Assembly (NCBI GenBank): GCA_015654475.1
Contig: JAATGV010000003.1
Span: forward strand, 21,707 to 85,706
Direction: 5' to 3'
Length of the DNA: 64,000 nucleotides
Source: Actinomycetales bacterium
GTDB lineage: Bacteria; Actinomycetota; Actinomycetes; Actinomycetales; Microbacteriaceae
Shown here: positions 56,183 to 64,000 of the stretch, piece after piece
Layout: every line of letters begins with the position of its first letter
How positions within the stretch are numbered: the first letter of the stretch is position 1
Notes under the pieces: generated by a model
Databases searched by the model: none
Seen by the model: only the letters and a program-made list of their open reading frames with translations
Told to the model about the DNA's origin: nothing
Made by a program: the position numbers and the translations under genes

Positions 56183-56456
56183 CGAAAGCCACACATTCGT
56201 GACGACAACACTTCGTTTCACCTGCGCAGGTTGTCGCTCTCGCGAACCTTCGATGTGGATTGATTGCTCAACTCGCATAACCGGCGGTCTTGGGCCATCA
56301 GCCAGGATACATCAGATGGGTCTCGCCGACAACCAGAACCGTATCCAGCATCCCCGCGCCGCATCAAAAGAGATGACCTCGACGACGATGGACCCGGCGC
56401 AGATGCCCACACGCAGGCATGCCGCGCAGCCTACCGACGTTTCGGGTAGTGCCACA

Positions 56457-56462
56457 TAGAGT
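56457..56462 (+). promoter_or_regulatory. Candidate -10 box for the DUF3054 gene
   Basis: TAGAGT ends 7 nt before the ATG, as at other leaderless candidates in the window. Confidence 0.35.
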
Positions 56463-56469
56463 AAGGGGC

Positions 56470-56862
56470 ATGGCCCGATCGACATCGCTCAACGGTATCC
56501 GGGCTGGGCTCGCCGATCTGCTCGTCACGCTAGTCTTCGCCGTAGTCGGGCGGGCAAGCCATCACGAGGCGTTCTCCGTCGCGGGCCTGGCCATCACCTG
56601 GTGGCCATTCGCGATCGGCGCCGCGGCCGGCTGGCTGATCTGTTACCGACTCCGCATCCGTGTCGGCAGCATCGGCGGCGGCCTCATCACTACCGCGCTC
56701 GCCGTTGTGCTCGGCATGCTGCTTCGCTTGTTGTCCGGCCAGGGTGTGCAAGTGAGCTTCGTCATCGTCACGTCGATCATTCTCATCATCGGCATGGTCG
56801 GATGGCGACTGGTATCGACCATCGTGGTGCGCCGCCGACTCACCACGGCCCGCTCGGAGTAG
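56470..56862 (+). CDS. DUF3054 membrane protein
   Basis: A 130-residue protein with four predicted helices. GLADLLVTLVFAVVGRASHHE is the DUF3054 signature, with the acidic and histidine residues in a polar loop. WWPFAIGAAAGWLICYRL and the last two helices complete the family. Function unknown; found widely in actinobacteria. ATG at 56470 follows TAGAGT by 7 nt (leaderless candidate); AAGGGG in between could instead serve as a ribosome site. Upstream frame starts are not supported. Confidence 0.85.
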   Translation: MARSTSLNGIRAGLADLLVTLVFAVVGRASHHEAFSVAGLAITWWPFAIGAAAGWLICYRLRIRVGSIGGGLITTALAVVLGMLLRLLSGQGVQVSFVIVTSIILIIGMVGWRLVSTIVVRRRLTTARSE

Positions 56863-56873
56863 TCTCGACAATC

Positions 56874-57467
56874 GTGACCTCCGAGCTGCTCAATCGTCTT
56901 GCCGCGCAACAGGTGGCCGACGGAAGCGATCGGCTGGAATGGCTCAAAGCCCGAGCCAGGGGCATCACGGCCACAGACGTCGCCCAGTTGTCTGGGCCTG
57001 CATCCGTCGCCCGCGTTGCCCGCGACAAAGCCGAAGGAACGGGCTTCACCGGGTCACGGTTCACTCAGCATGGAATCGAAAGAGAACCGATTCTTGCCGA
57101 ATGGATGACCGACCGATTCGACGTGCATGCCAGCCGCGGCCTGTACTGTTCGACTGCAAACGATCGTCACCTCGCAACCCCAGACGGCATAGGCGAGACA
57201 GCAGACGGATCGGGCCTCATCCTCGGAGAAATCAAGACAAGCACCAAGCCATTCACGCGCATACCACCCAACTATCGCCGGCAGATCCTTTGGCAACAAT
57301 ATGTGCTCGGAGCCAGCCGGACAGTGCTCATCTGGGAGCAACATATCAACTTTGTGCCAGTGCGCGAACCCACATATGTGTGGGTCGATCGCGATGACGA
57401 TCAGATCGCGAAACTCATTTCTCTTGCCAACCAGACTCTGCACATGTTGTCCACTGTTTACTCTTAG
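56874..57467 (+). CDS. YqaJ-type recombinase/nuclease-domain protein
   Basis: A 197-residue protein of the YqaJ/PD-(D/E)xK superfamily. RLEWLKARARGITATDVAQL resembles the N-terminal YqaJ segment, ATPDGIGETADGSGLILGEIKTS supplies the D-...-E-x-K nuclease core, and the Gln in QILWQQYVLGA completes it. YqaJ proteins are often phage exonucleases, but this short chromosomal form is found beside DUF3054 in related genomes as I recall, and no other phage genes are nearby. The start is GTG at 56874, 11 bp after the DUF3054 stop. Confidence 0.8.
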   Translation: MTSELLNRLAAQQVADGSDRLEWLKARARGITATDVAQLSGPASVARVARDKAEGTGFTGSRFTQHGIEREPILAEWMTDRFDVHASRGLYCSTANDRHLATPDGIGETADGSGLILGEIKTSTKPFTRIPPNYRRQILWQQYVLGASRTVLIWEQHINFVPVREPTYVWVDRDDDQIAKLISLANQTLHMLSTVYS

Positions 57468-57567
57468 CAGGTAACCGGCATGAAACCGTAACAGCGCTGG
57501 AACATTAGTTCGGTTAGGTGGAACAAGACACAAAACACACCTCACCAACAATTGAGAGCATTCCACA

Positions 57568-58575
57568 ATGACCAACACTGCCGTCACAATGACTCCAGCT
57601 GGGCCCACGGCCAAGCAGAGCATGAAAGCCGCGCTCATCGACGAGCTCGGCGCACCCGATGTGTTCCGTATCGGCGAAGCACCGCTGCCAATCGCCGTCA
57701 ACGCCGAGGTAATCGTCAAAGTACACGCAGCCGGCATCAACCCCATCGACGCGAAGACGCGAGCCGGCCGCGGCGCATCAGCGGCTATCCCATCCTTCCC
57801 CTATATTCTCGGCTACGACTTCTCAGGAGTCGTCGCCCAAGCCCCATATGAGAGTTCGCCGTTTCCCGTAGGCACAGAGGTGTATGGGATGAGCGCAGCA
57901 CCGCGCAATGGCGGGAGCTATGCGGAATATGTTTCCGTTCCGATCAGCCAGCTGGCACGCAAGCCACGCACGCTCAGCCATGTCGAGGCTGCAGCGGTGC
58001 CAGTCGCGGCGCTCACCGCATGGGGCATGGTCGTCGAGACAGCCAAGGCGCGCGAAGGCCAACGTATTCTCATTCACGCCGGATCAGGGGGCGTCGGCCA
58101 CTTCGCCGTGCAATTCGCCTCCTATTTCGGCGCCACCGTGATCGCCACAACCTCCACGCCGAACGTGAGCTTCGTGAAGTCACTCGGTGCTCGCGAGGTC
58201 ATCGACTACTCGAAACAGCGCTTCGAAGAAGCCATCAGTCAGCAAGTGGACGTTGTCATCGACCTTGTGGGCAACGTGCATGACAACACGGGCACGCGTT
58301 CCCTTGATGTGCTTCGGCCCGGTGGGCTGCTTGTCAATGCGCCTAGCGGCTCATGGCCGACCGTGGTCGAGGACTCCGCCGAGCAAGGGGTGCGAGCCAC
58401 CAGATATAAGGTCTCTCCCGAAGGCTCCACCCTGTCAGTGCTGACAAGGCTGCTTGATGCAGGAGACCTGCTCGTGTCGGTCGCGGATGAGTTCGCGCTC
58501 AGTGACATTGCGGCGGCGCACCGCCTGCTCGAAGAAGGTCATGTGCGCGGCAAACTTGTGCTTCGGGTCGTGTAG
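57568..58575 (+). CDS. NADP-dependent quinone-oxidoreductase-like MDR protein
   Basis: A 335-residue zinc-free medium-chain reductase. MKAALIDELGAPDVFRIGE starts the catalytic domain; AAGINPIDAKTRAGRG, ILGYDFSGVV and the nucleotide motif GSGGVGHFAVQFA follow. Length is typical. The last residues GKLVLRV are the usual MDR ending. The start at 57568 adds 18 residues before the family core; ATG 57625 is an alternative. Monocistronic by spacing. Substrate unknown (quinones or enals). Confidence 0.85.
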   Translation: MTNTAVTMTPAGPTAKQSMKAALIDELGAPDVFRIGEAPLPIAVNAEVIVKVHAAGINPIDAKTRAGRGASAAIPSFPYILGYDFSGVVAQAPYESSPFPVGTEVYGMSAAPRNGGSYAEYVSVPISQLARKPRTLSHVEAAAVPVAALTAWGMVVETAKAREGQRILIHAGSGGVGHFAVQFASYFGATVIATTSTPNVSFVKSLGAREVIDYSKQRFEEAISQQVDVVIDLVGNVHDNTGTRSLDVLRPGGLLVNAPSGSWPTVVEDSAEQGVRATRYKVSPEGSTLSVLTRLLDAGDLLVSVADEFALSDIAAAHRLLEEGHVRGKLVLRVV

Positions 58576-58686
58576 CTTCGCGCGGCAGCAACTCGAATAG
58601 AGCCCTCAATGGTCCCGGCCGTGAGCACACACCCCGACAGCATGCGAAAACACCATCTTGTCGGCCGTACTGTAATGCGATGTGGG

Positions 58687-58692
58687 TATACT
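58687..58692 (+). promoter_or_regulatory. Candidate promoter of the ppsR-ppsA operon
   Basis: TATACT in the 211-bp gap between the reductase and ppsR. No well-spaced -35 is present. Confidence 0.35.
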
Positions 58693-58786
58693 GACGCTCA
58701 CCCGGCGACGCCGCTGGGCTGAGGAAACGAATAGGCGCGCAATGCAGTGAATGCAATGGCGCACTCAATCGGTCCAAGGAGCCATC

Positions 58787-59740
58787 GTGGGCAATGACGA
58801 GAAAATCCCACACGGAAGCGCCGCAGACATCATCCACCCGGCGCACATCAGACCCGCGCCCTCAGAACCGGCCCTCCAGCCGCATGAGGCAGTGCTTGTC
58901 TACTACCTGTCCGACTCCACAGGAGTCACCGCAGAGACACTCGGCAACTCGCTCACCGCACAATTCCCCGACATCCGGTTCGTCGACAAAACCATTCCGT
59001 TCATCACCACCGAGGCTCAGGCACTCACCGTCGTCGCCGAGATAGACGCCCGCGTTGCGACAGGACGGACCGTGCTCGTTCTCTGCACTGCCATCAATCC
59101 GGTTATTCGCTCGATCCTGGTCACGACAACTGGTGTCGTCGTCGATCTCTTCACCAGTCACATCCACACGCTGGAAGAGGCGCTCGGAGAAGAGGCGCTC
59201 TACGTAACCGGTCGCGCGCACGGTCAGGGCGATCTGGAAATATACCAAAAGCGCATGAAAGCGATCGAGTATGCCATCGAACACGATGACGCACAAAGCC
59301 TGCGCAACATCGAGGCCGCGCATGTGATCCTCATCGGGCCATCGCGATGCGGCAAAACGCCCACATCCATGTACCTTGCGCTGCAACATGGCGTCTTCGT
59401 CGCCAACTACCCGTTGCTCGAAGAAGATTACGAGACCCCGGGTCTACCGGCCCCCATTCGCGGCCTCGAAAAGCGTTGCGTCGGCATCACCACTACACCG
59501 CTCCGCCTCTCGCAGGTGCGCACCGAGCGGCGGCCGGGATCCACCTACGCATCGCTCGAACAATGCACCTTTGAGCTGCGTCAGGCCGAAAGTCTTTACC
59601 GCTCTCTACGCATCCCCTCGCTGTCTTCCGAAAAGACCTCCGTCGAAGAAATGTCGGCAATGATCTTGCACACCCTCAACCTGCCCGGCGTCAACACGCC
59701 TGCAGATATCCCACCCCGCCACCCCACGAGACAAAGGTAA
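58787..59740 (+). CDS. ppsR: PEP synthase regulatory kinase/pyrophosphorylase (DUF299)
   Basis: A 317-residue bifunctional regulator that phosphorylates a Thr near the catalytic His of PEP synthase (inactivating it, with ADP as donor) and reverses this using phosphate. [19 protein letters not shown] opens the family; the P-loop is [16 protein letters not shown] near 184-200, and ANYPLLEED follows. The start GTG at 58787 is supported by GGAG 5 nt upstream; an in-frame ATG at 58751 lacks a ribosome site. It precedes ppsA by 5 bp, a classic pairing. Confidence 0.93.
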   Translation: MGNDEKIPHGSAADIIHPAHIRPAPSEPALQPHEAVLVYYLSDSTGVTAETLGNSLTAQFPDIRFVDKTIPFITTEAQALTVVAEIDARVATGRTVLVLCTAINPVIRSILVTTTGVVVDLFTSHIHTLEEALGEEALYVTGRAHGQGDLEIYQKRMKAIEYAIEHDDAQSLRNIEAAHVILIGPSRCGKTPTSMYLALQHGVFVANYPLLEEDYETPGLPAPIRGLEKRCVGITTTPLRLSQVRTERRPGSTYASLEQCTFELRQAESLYRSLRIPSLSSEKTSVEEMSAMILHTLNLPGVNTPADIPPRHPTRQR

Positions 59741-59745
59741 TAACG

Positions 59746-62142
59746 GTGACAAAGATGACATCCACGAGCGTGCTCTGGTTTCGAGACATCGGAATCGACA
59801 ACATCGACCAAGTCGGTGGCAAAAATGCTTCGCTCGGTGAAATGGTTCGGCACGTGGTGCCGCTCGGAGTGCGCGTACCAAACGGGTTCGCCACTACGGC
59901 CGACGCCTACCGGGAGTTTCTCACCTACGGCGGGCTGACCGAACGGATCGACGCTGCCGTCTCAAGCATCGACATCGACGACGTCACCCAGCTCTCATCG
60001 GTTGGCGCACAGATCCGGCAATGGATAGAGGACCAGCCGTTCCCCGCCCAATTGGAGGCCGACATTCGGGATGCCTTCGCCGAACTCGGCACCGCTGAGG
60101 TCGGCGAGCGCTCGTTTGCTGTCCGTTCCTCAGCGACTGCAGAAGACCTCCCCGATGCCTCATTCGCCGGCCAGCAGGAGACCTTTCTGAATGTGCGTGG
60201 CATCGACAACATCCTCGACGCCATCAAGTCGGTCTTCGCATCTCTCTACAATGACCGTGCCATCGCCTACCGGGTGCACAACGACTATGCACACCTCGAT
60301 GTCGCGCTCTCGGCTGGGGTGCAACAGATGGTGCGTTCCGACATCGGGGCTTCCGGAGTGATGTTCACTATGGATACCGAATCGGGATTCCGTGATGCGG
60401 TCTTCGTGACATCGTCGTACGGTCTTGGCGAGGCCGTTGTTCAAGGTGCAGTCAACCCCGATGAGTTCCAGGTCTACAAGCCCGCACTTCGCGCCGGTCG
60501 GCCTGCGGTGCTCAGCCGCACGCTCGGCGGCAAGGCCGTGAAAATGGTGTACACGGGCGACACGCGAATCGGCCACACCATCGAGTTCACCGATGTTGAT
60601 CCTCAAGACCAGCGCCACTTCTCGCTCACCGACTCTGAGGTAGAGCAGCTTGCCCGCTACGCATTGACCATTGAAGACCATTACGGCAGGCCAATGGATA
60701 TCGAGTGGGGGCGGGACGGTGAAGATGGCCGGCTCTATATTTTGCAGGCACGCCCGGAGACCGTCGAGTCGCGGGTCGACAACGCGATCCTGCAACGGTT
60801 CCGACTGCTCGAGGCAGGAGAGACCCGCATCGAAGGCCGCGCCATCGGCCAGCGCATTGGGGCAGGGCCGGTTCGGATCCTGCGCTCGCTTGCCGACATG
60901 GCCACATTCCAGACGGGCGAAGTACTCGTCGCAGACATGACCGATCCCGACTGGGAGCCCATCATGAAACGAGCGAGTGCTGTAGTCACGAATCGCGGCG
61001 GGCGCACCTGCCACGCGGCCATCATTGCTCGGGAACTCGGCATCCCCGCAGTGGTTGGCACCGGCAATGCCACGCGCGTGCTTGGCACCGGCGACCCCGT
61101 CACCGTCTCATGTGCTGAGGGCGAGACAGGCTTCGTGTATGAGGGAGAGCTCGACTACGAGATTCAACAAACCGCCCTCGATCAAATGCCCGAGCTGCCC
61201 GTCAAACTCATGATGAACGTCGGGACCCCCGACCGTGCGTTCTCTTTCGCCAAACTGCCGAACGACGGCATCGGGCTTGCCCGGCTCGAATTCATCGTCA
61301 ACCGGCAAGTCGGCATCCACCCGAGAGCCCTTCTCGATTGGCAGACACTCGACGAGCCGCTGCGCACACAGATCGCCGAACTGACTGACGCGTATGCCAG
61401 CCCGACCGACTATTTCGTAGCGCGGGTCGCCGAAGGAGTATCGACCATCGCGGCGGCCTTCGCCCCCAAACCCGTGATCGTGCGCATGTCCGATTTCAAG
61501 TCGAACGAATACGCCAACCTGCTCGGCGGCGACCTGTACGAGCCGCGTGAGGAGAACCCGATGATCGGGTACCGGGGAGCCGCGCGCTACCTGTCCGATG
61601 ACTTCCGTGCATGCTTCGAGCTCGAGTGCCAGGCGATGCGCTACGTGCGCGACGAGATGGGCTTGACCAACGTGAAGCTGATGATTCCGTTTGTGCGCAC
61701 CCTTGGAGAGGCGCGTGGCGTGGTCGAACTGCTTGCCGCGAACGGGCTGCGGCGCGGTGAAAACGGGCTACAGGTGATGATGATGTGCGAGTTGCCGTCG
61801 AACGCCGTGCTCGCAGACGAGTTCTTGGAGTACTTCGACGGGTTCTCTATCGGATCGAACGATATGACTCAGCTCACCCTCGGACTCGACCGCGACTCAA
61901 GCCTTGTGGCAGCCACTTTCGACGAGCGCGACCCCGCCGTGATCAAGATGCTGGAACTCGCGATCGCGGCGTGCAAGAAGGCGGGCAAGTATGTCGGCAT
62001 CTGCGGCCAAGGGCCAAGCGATCATGCCGACCTCGCGCAGTGGTTGCTCGACCAGGGCATCGAGTCGATGTCTCTCAACCCAGACTCGGTGGTCGACACG
62101 TGGTTGGCGCTTGCCGGGAAGGAAGGAACGCCAGTGCTGTAG
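59746..62142 (+). CDS. ppsA: Phosphoenolpyruvate synthase (pyruvate, water dikinase)
   Basis: A 798-residue gluconeogenic enzyme making PEP, AMP and phosphate from pyruvate and ATP. The ATP-grasp domain starts [13 protein letters not shown] (23-35). The phosphohistidine H423 is in GGRTCHAA; the adjacent T421 is the expected target of PpsR. The C-terminal PEP/pyruvate barrel has [17 protein letters not shown] and the catalytic Cys in CGQGPSDH. Start is GTG at 59746 with AAGG upstream; ATG 59755 is an alternative. Complete and of normal length. Confidence 0.97.
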   Translation: MTKMTSTSVLWFRDIGIDNIDQVGGKNASLGEMVRHVVPLGVRVPNGFATTADAYREFLTYGGLTERIDAAVSSIDIDDVTQLSSVGAQIRQWIEDQPFPAQLEADIRDAFAELGTAEVGERSFAVRSSATAEDLPDASFAGQQETFLNVRGIDNILDAIKSVFASLYNDRAIAYRVHNDYAHLDVALSAGVQQMVRSDIGASGVMFTMDTESGFRDAVFVTSSYGLGEAVVQGAVNPDEFQVYKPALRAGRPAVLSRTLGGKAVKMVYTGDTRIGHTIEFTDVDPQDQRHFSLTDSEVEQLARYALTIEDHYGRPMDIEWGRDGEDGRLYILQARPETVESRVDNAILQRFRLLEAGETRIEGRAIGQRIGAGPVRILRSLADMATFQTGEVLVADMTDPDWEPIMKRASAVVTNRGGRTCHAAIIARELGIPAVVGTGNATRVLGTGDPVTVSCAEGETGFVYEGELDYEIQQTALDQMPELPVKLMMNVGTPDRAFSFAKLPNDGIGLARLEFIVNRQVGIHPRALLDWQTLDEPLRTQIAELTDAYASPTDYFVARVAEGVSTIAAAFAPKPVIVRMSDFKSNEYANLLGGDLYEPREENPMIGYRGAARYLSDDFRACFELECQAMRYVRDEMGLTNVKLMIPFVRTLGEARGVVELLAANGLRRGENGLQVMMMCELPSNAVLADEFLEYFDGFSIGSNDMTQLTLGLDRDSSLVAATFDERDPAVIKMLELAIAACKKAGKYVGICGQGPSDHADLAQWLLDQGIESMSLNPDSVVDTWLALAGKEGTPVL

Positions 62143-62282
62143 GCCCGTCGTCGCGCGACGTTGCGAGCCGGGCACGCTGGTGCGCTGGCGCCTTGCCTTG
62201 GACGCGCCCCTGCTCAGCCCGGTGCAAGAACTCTGCCCTTCGATCTCCAGCATGGGCGCAAGGCTATGAGCGCCACACTGCC

Positions 62283-62288
62283 TAAACT
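62283..62288 (+). promoter_or_regulatory. Candidate -10 box for leaderless SRAP gene
   Basis: TAAACT ends 6 nt before the ATG at 62295; no ribosome site lies between. Confidence 0.45.
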
Positions 62289-62294
62289 GGGCGC

Positions 62295-63002
62295 ATGTGC
62301 GGACGCTTTGCCCTCGATGAACGGATCGACGACGCCGTCGAGGAATGGATAGCTGCCGGAGGCCCCGCCTCCGCGTGGCGGCCCGAGGATTGGATCGACC
62401 CGGCTACGCTCGTGCCGCGCTACTCGGTCGCTCCTCGGCAACCAATCGCCGTCATGCACTACGCAGGAATCGGCACTCAACGTCGCCGTGCTCTCTCGGC
62501 AGCGATATGGGGGCTTTCGCCCGCCTGGGCCAAAGCCGGTGGACCACATCCCATCAACGCGCGCCTCGAGACAGTCGCCACCAATGGACTGTTTCGCACG
62601 GCATTTCGGGCTGGCCGTTGTGTCGTGCCCATGTCTGGCTATTTCGAATGGCAGCAGGCCGACGACGGCAAAGATCCGTATTACATCTCCGGAGACGAGC
62701 CCCTGTTCGCGAGCGCCATCGCGGCGAGTGATCCCGACGGCAACCCCACTGTCGCAATCATCACTCGTAGCGCAGTCGATGCGGCAGGTCGCGTGCACGA
62801 CCGAATGCCCGTCTTCGTGCCATTGGCCGCAGTGGATGAGTGGCTGATTGCCGAGGGCACCCAGCCGGAGTCAGCACTCACGTTCCTCGACACTCAATCG
62901 CTTGCCGTGGCGTCCACCCTGTCGACCCGTGCTGTTTCCCGGGCGATCAACAACGTCCGAACGGCCGATCCAGCTGACGCAACGCTGATCCAACAGATCT
63001 AG
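62295..63002 (+). CDS. SRAP (HMCES/YedK) abasic-site protein
   Basis: A 235-residue protein that shields abasic sites in single-stranded DNA by forming a thiazolidine crosslink through its N-terminal cysteine. MCGRFALDER supplies Cys2. The other active-site residues are N88 in INARLET, E118 in GYFEWQ and H168 in VHDRMP, matching YedK's C2/N75/E105/H160. RCVVPMSGYFEW is the hallmark block. Complete length, slightly longer than YedK. Leaderless-type start. It converges on adhP, with nested repeats in between. Confidence 0.95.
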   Translation: MCGRFALDERIDDAVEEWIAAGGPASAWRPEDWIDPATLVPRYSVAPRQPIAVMHYAGIGTQRRRALSAAIWGLSPAWAKAGGPHPINARLETVATNGLFRTAFRAGRCVVPMSGYFEWQQADDGKDPYYISGDEPLFASAIAASDPDGNPTVAIITRSAVDAAGRVHDRMPVFVPLAAVDEWLIAEGTQPESALTFLDTQSLAVASTLSTRAVSRAINNVRTADPADATLIQQI

Positions 63003-63028
63003 TCGCCCGACCCTGCCCGAGGCCACCT

Positions 63029-63167
63029 GAACCGAGCAAAACCCGACAGCCCACATCAGCACCGATCCTTGAACGGAGCAAAACCCGACAGAATCCGGCG
63101 TCATCTGTCGGGTTTTGCTCCGTTGAAGAGGTGAAGAACGAGAAGGCTGTCGGGTTTTGCTCGGTTC
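63029..63167. repeat. Nested 2+2 inverted repeat, 20-nt unit, second locus
   Basis: The same unit as at 41558: forward at 63029-63048 and 63071-63090, inverted at 63106-63125 and 63148-63167. The outer pair is 23 bp perfect (63029-63051 with 63145-63167). The inner forward copy reads GAACGGAGC rather than GAACCGAGC, and its partner has GCTCCGTT, so pairing is kept by two matching changes. Outside the inner pair, CTT/AAG extends after one G-G mismatch. It lies between convergent genes. Confidence 0.95.
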
Positions 63168-63209
63168 GGGCGAAAGCAGGGCGCCGCCGGCCAACACGCC
63201 AACACGAGA

Positions 63210-63243
63210 GTGGAGGGCACGCGCCGAAGCCCGTACCCTCCAC
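63210..63243 (-). terminator. Terminator of adhP
   Basis: On the minus strand GTGGAGGGTACG pairs with CGTGCCCTCCAC (12 bp including one T-G), 61 bp after the adhP stop. No T-run is present. Confidence 0.6.
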
Positions 63244-63304
63244 GATTCCCCCCCGGCGCGCCAAGATGAAGGTCTCTGGCTTCATCGTCGCGCACCGAGT
63301 CGCG

Positions 63305-64000
63305 TCACATCTTCATGACAATGCGGCCATCGATCTTGCCTGCGAGCATGCGGTCGAAGATGCTGTTGATGTCGTCAAGCCTTTCGGTCGCAACAGTCGG
63401 CTTGATTTTTCCCTGGGCATAGAAGTCGAGCGACTCGACCATGTCTTGGCGGGTACCGACGATCGATCCGCGAATCGTGATGGCACGCAAAACGATGTCA
63501 AAGATATCGGCAGGAAACTGGCCGGGAGGAAGACCGTTGAAGACGATCGTTCCGCCGCGACGCGACATGCCGGTCGCCTGACCAAAGGCCTTCGGGTGCA
63601 CAGCCGTGACAAGCACACCATGCGCCCCGCCCGTCTGATCCTGAATCGCCTCGACAGGATCGACCTGCGCCGCGTTCACAACGACCTCGGCGCCATGCTT
63701 CCTGGCGAGCTGTAGCTTGGCATCGTCCACGTCGATAGCGGCAACCCGCAGTCCCATGGCCACCGCATACTGCACCGCGATGTGACCAAGACCGCCAACA
63801 CCCGAAATCGCAACCCACTCGCCAGGTCGCGTATCGGTTTGCTTCAGACCCTTGTAGACGGTGACGCCCGCACACAGTACCGGTGCGACCTCGACCGGGT
63901 CTGATCCGTCGGGGATCTTGGCCGCATAGTGGTCGTCAACGAGCATGTACTCAGCGAAACTGCCATCGACCGAATAGCCGCCGTTCTGCTGTGACTCGCA
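63305..64000 (-). CDS. adhP: Zinc-dependent alcohol dehydrogenase AdhP type (C-terminal part)
   Basis: The last 231 codons of a gene whose start is beyond the window; the frame is open to base 64000. C-E-S-Q-Q-N-G-G-Y-S-V-D-G-S-F-A-E-Y is the end of the zinc-loop region, then APVLCAGVTVYKGLK and the NAD motif GVGGLGHIAVQYA. DMVESLDFYAQGKIKP and the C-terminus MLAGKIDGRIVM are typical of propanol-preferring alcohol dehydrogenases (about 340 residues). Probably oxidises ethanol/propanol or reduces acetaldehyde, so it could dispose of the phosphoketolase product. Confidence 0.9.
   Translation of the reverse strand, partial: CESQQNGGYSVDGSFAEYMLVDDHYAAKIPDGSDPVEVAPVLCAGVTVYKGLKQTDTRPGEWVAISGVGGLGHIAVQYAVAMGLRVAAIDVDDAKLQLARKHGAEVVVNAAQVDPVEAIQDQTGGAHGVLVTAVHPKAFGQATGMSRRGGTIVFNGLPPGQFPADIFDIVLRAITIRGSIVGTRQDMVESLDFYAQGKIKPTVATERLDDINSIFDRMLAGKIDGRIVMKM

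Noticed and set aside
56874..57467. YqaJ gene as evidence of a prophage
   Set aside because: No integrase, capsid, or attachment site nearby; neighbours are core genes with normal spacing.

Overview
The window is a G+C-rich actinobacterial chromosome segment, most likely Micrococcales and probably Microbacteriaceae. This is inferred from gene order and families, not from a search: topA-tmk-holB-S33 peptidase-tRNA-Thr; a Tad cluster with DUF4244 and Rv3654c-like genes beside a 6C RNA; DUF4177-ridA-PBP-metallophosphatase-tRNA-Pro; SRP RNA-dnaX-recR, then lysC-asd; rplJ-rplL. Malate:quinone oxidoreductase implies a respiratory chain, which argues against Bifidobacterium even though a phosphoketolase is present. 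Most of the window is core genome. No prophage, IS element or CRISPR array was seen.

Layout. 1-2.1 kb: end of the Pst phosphate transporter, a conserved unknown gene and tRNA-Lys. 2.1-8 kb: aspA, ldh, an acrylyl-CoA reductase-like gene, pncA, an M20 peptidase and tRNA-Thr. 8.1-14.6 kb: one minus-strand unit of topA, tmk, holB and a secreted S33 peptidase whose best start is a CTG. 14.7-19.3 kb: compact Tad-type secretion or pilus cluster, then about 0.9 kb of repeats and a 6C RNA with its own promoter. 19.5-29.4 kb: ridA, a 51-aa DUF4177 gene, a penicillin-binding protein, mqo, tdk, a DMT transporter, asd and lysC. 29.5-35.5 kb: membrane protein, recR, dnaX with an in-frame TAG, SRP RNA and phosphoketolase. 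36-44.4 kb: gpmA, hrpA and two MFS exporters. 44.6-55 kb: two sugar ABC transporters, an alpha-galactosidase and a ROK repressor. 55-64 kb: rplL/rplJ, small unknowns, ppsR-ppsA, an SRAP protein and a partial adhP.

How the genes fit together. Carbohydrate uptake (two ABC systems and alpha-galactosidase) feeds the phosphoketolase and lower glycolysis (gpmA). Fermentative ldh, respiratory mqo and gluconeogenic ppsA with its kinase/phosphotransferase regulator suggest switching between growth modes. aspA, lysC and asd connect aspartate with the lysine, threonine and diaminopimelate pathway.

The signals that the genes do not explain are these. (1) A dispersed 20-nt element occurs at 41.6 and 63.1 kb, each time as two forward copies followed by two inverted copies; one inner pair carries a compensatory base change, so the pairing appears to be maintained. 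(2) A different G/C-rich repeat with the same 2+2 arrangement lies beside the Tad cluster. (3) dnaX has an in-frame amber codon. (4) A CTG start overlaps the holB stop as CTGA. (5) Four starts fit leaderless transcripts.
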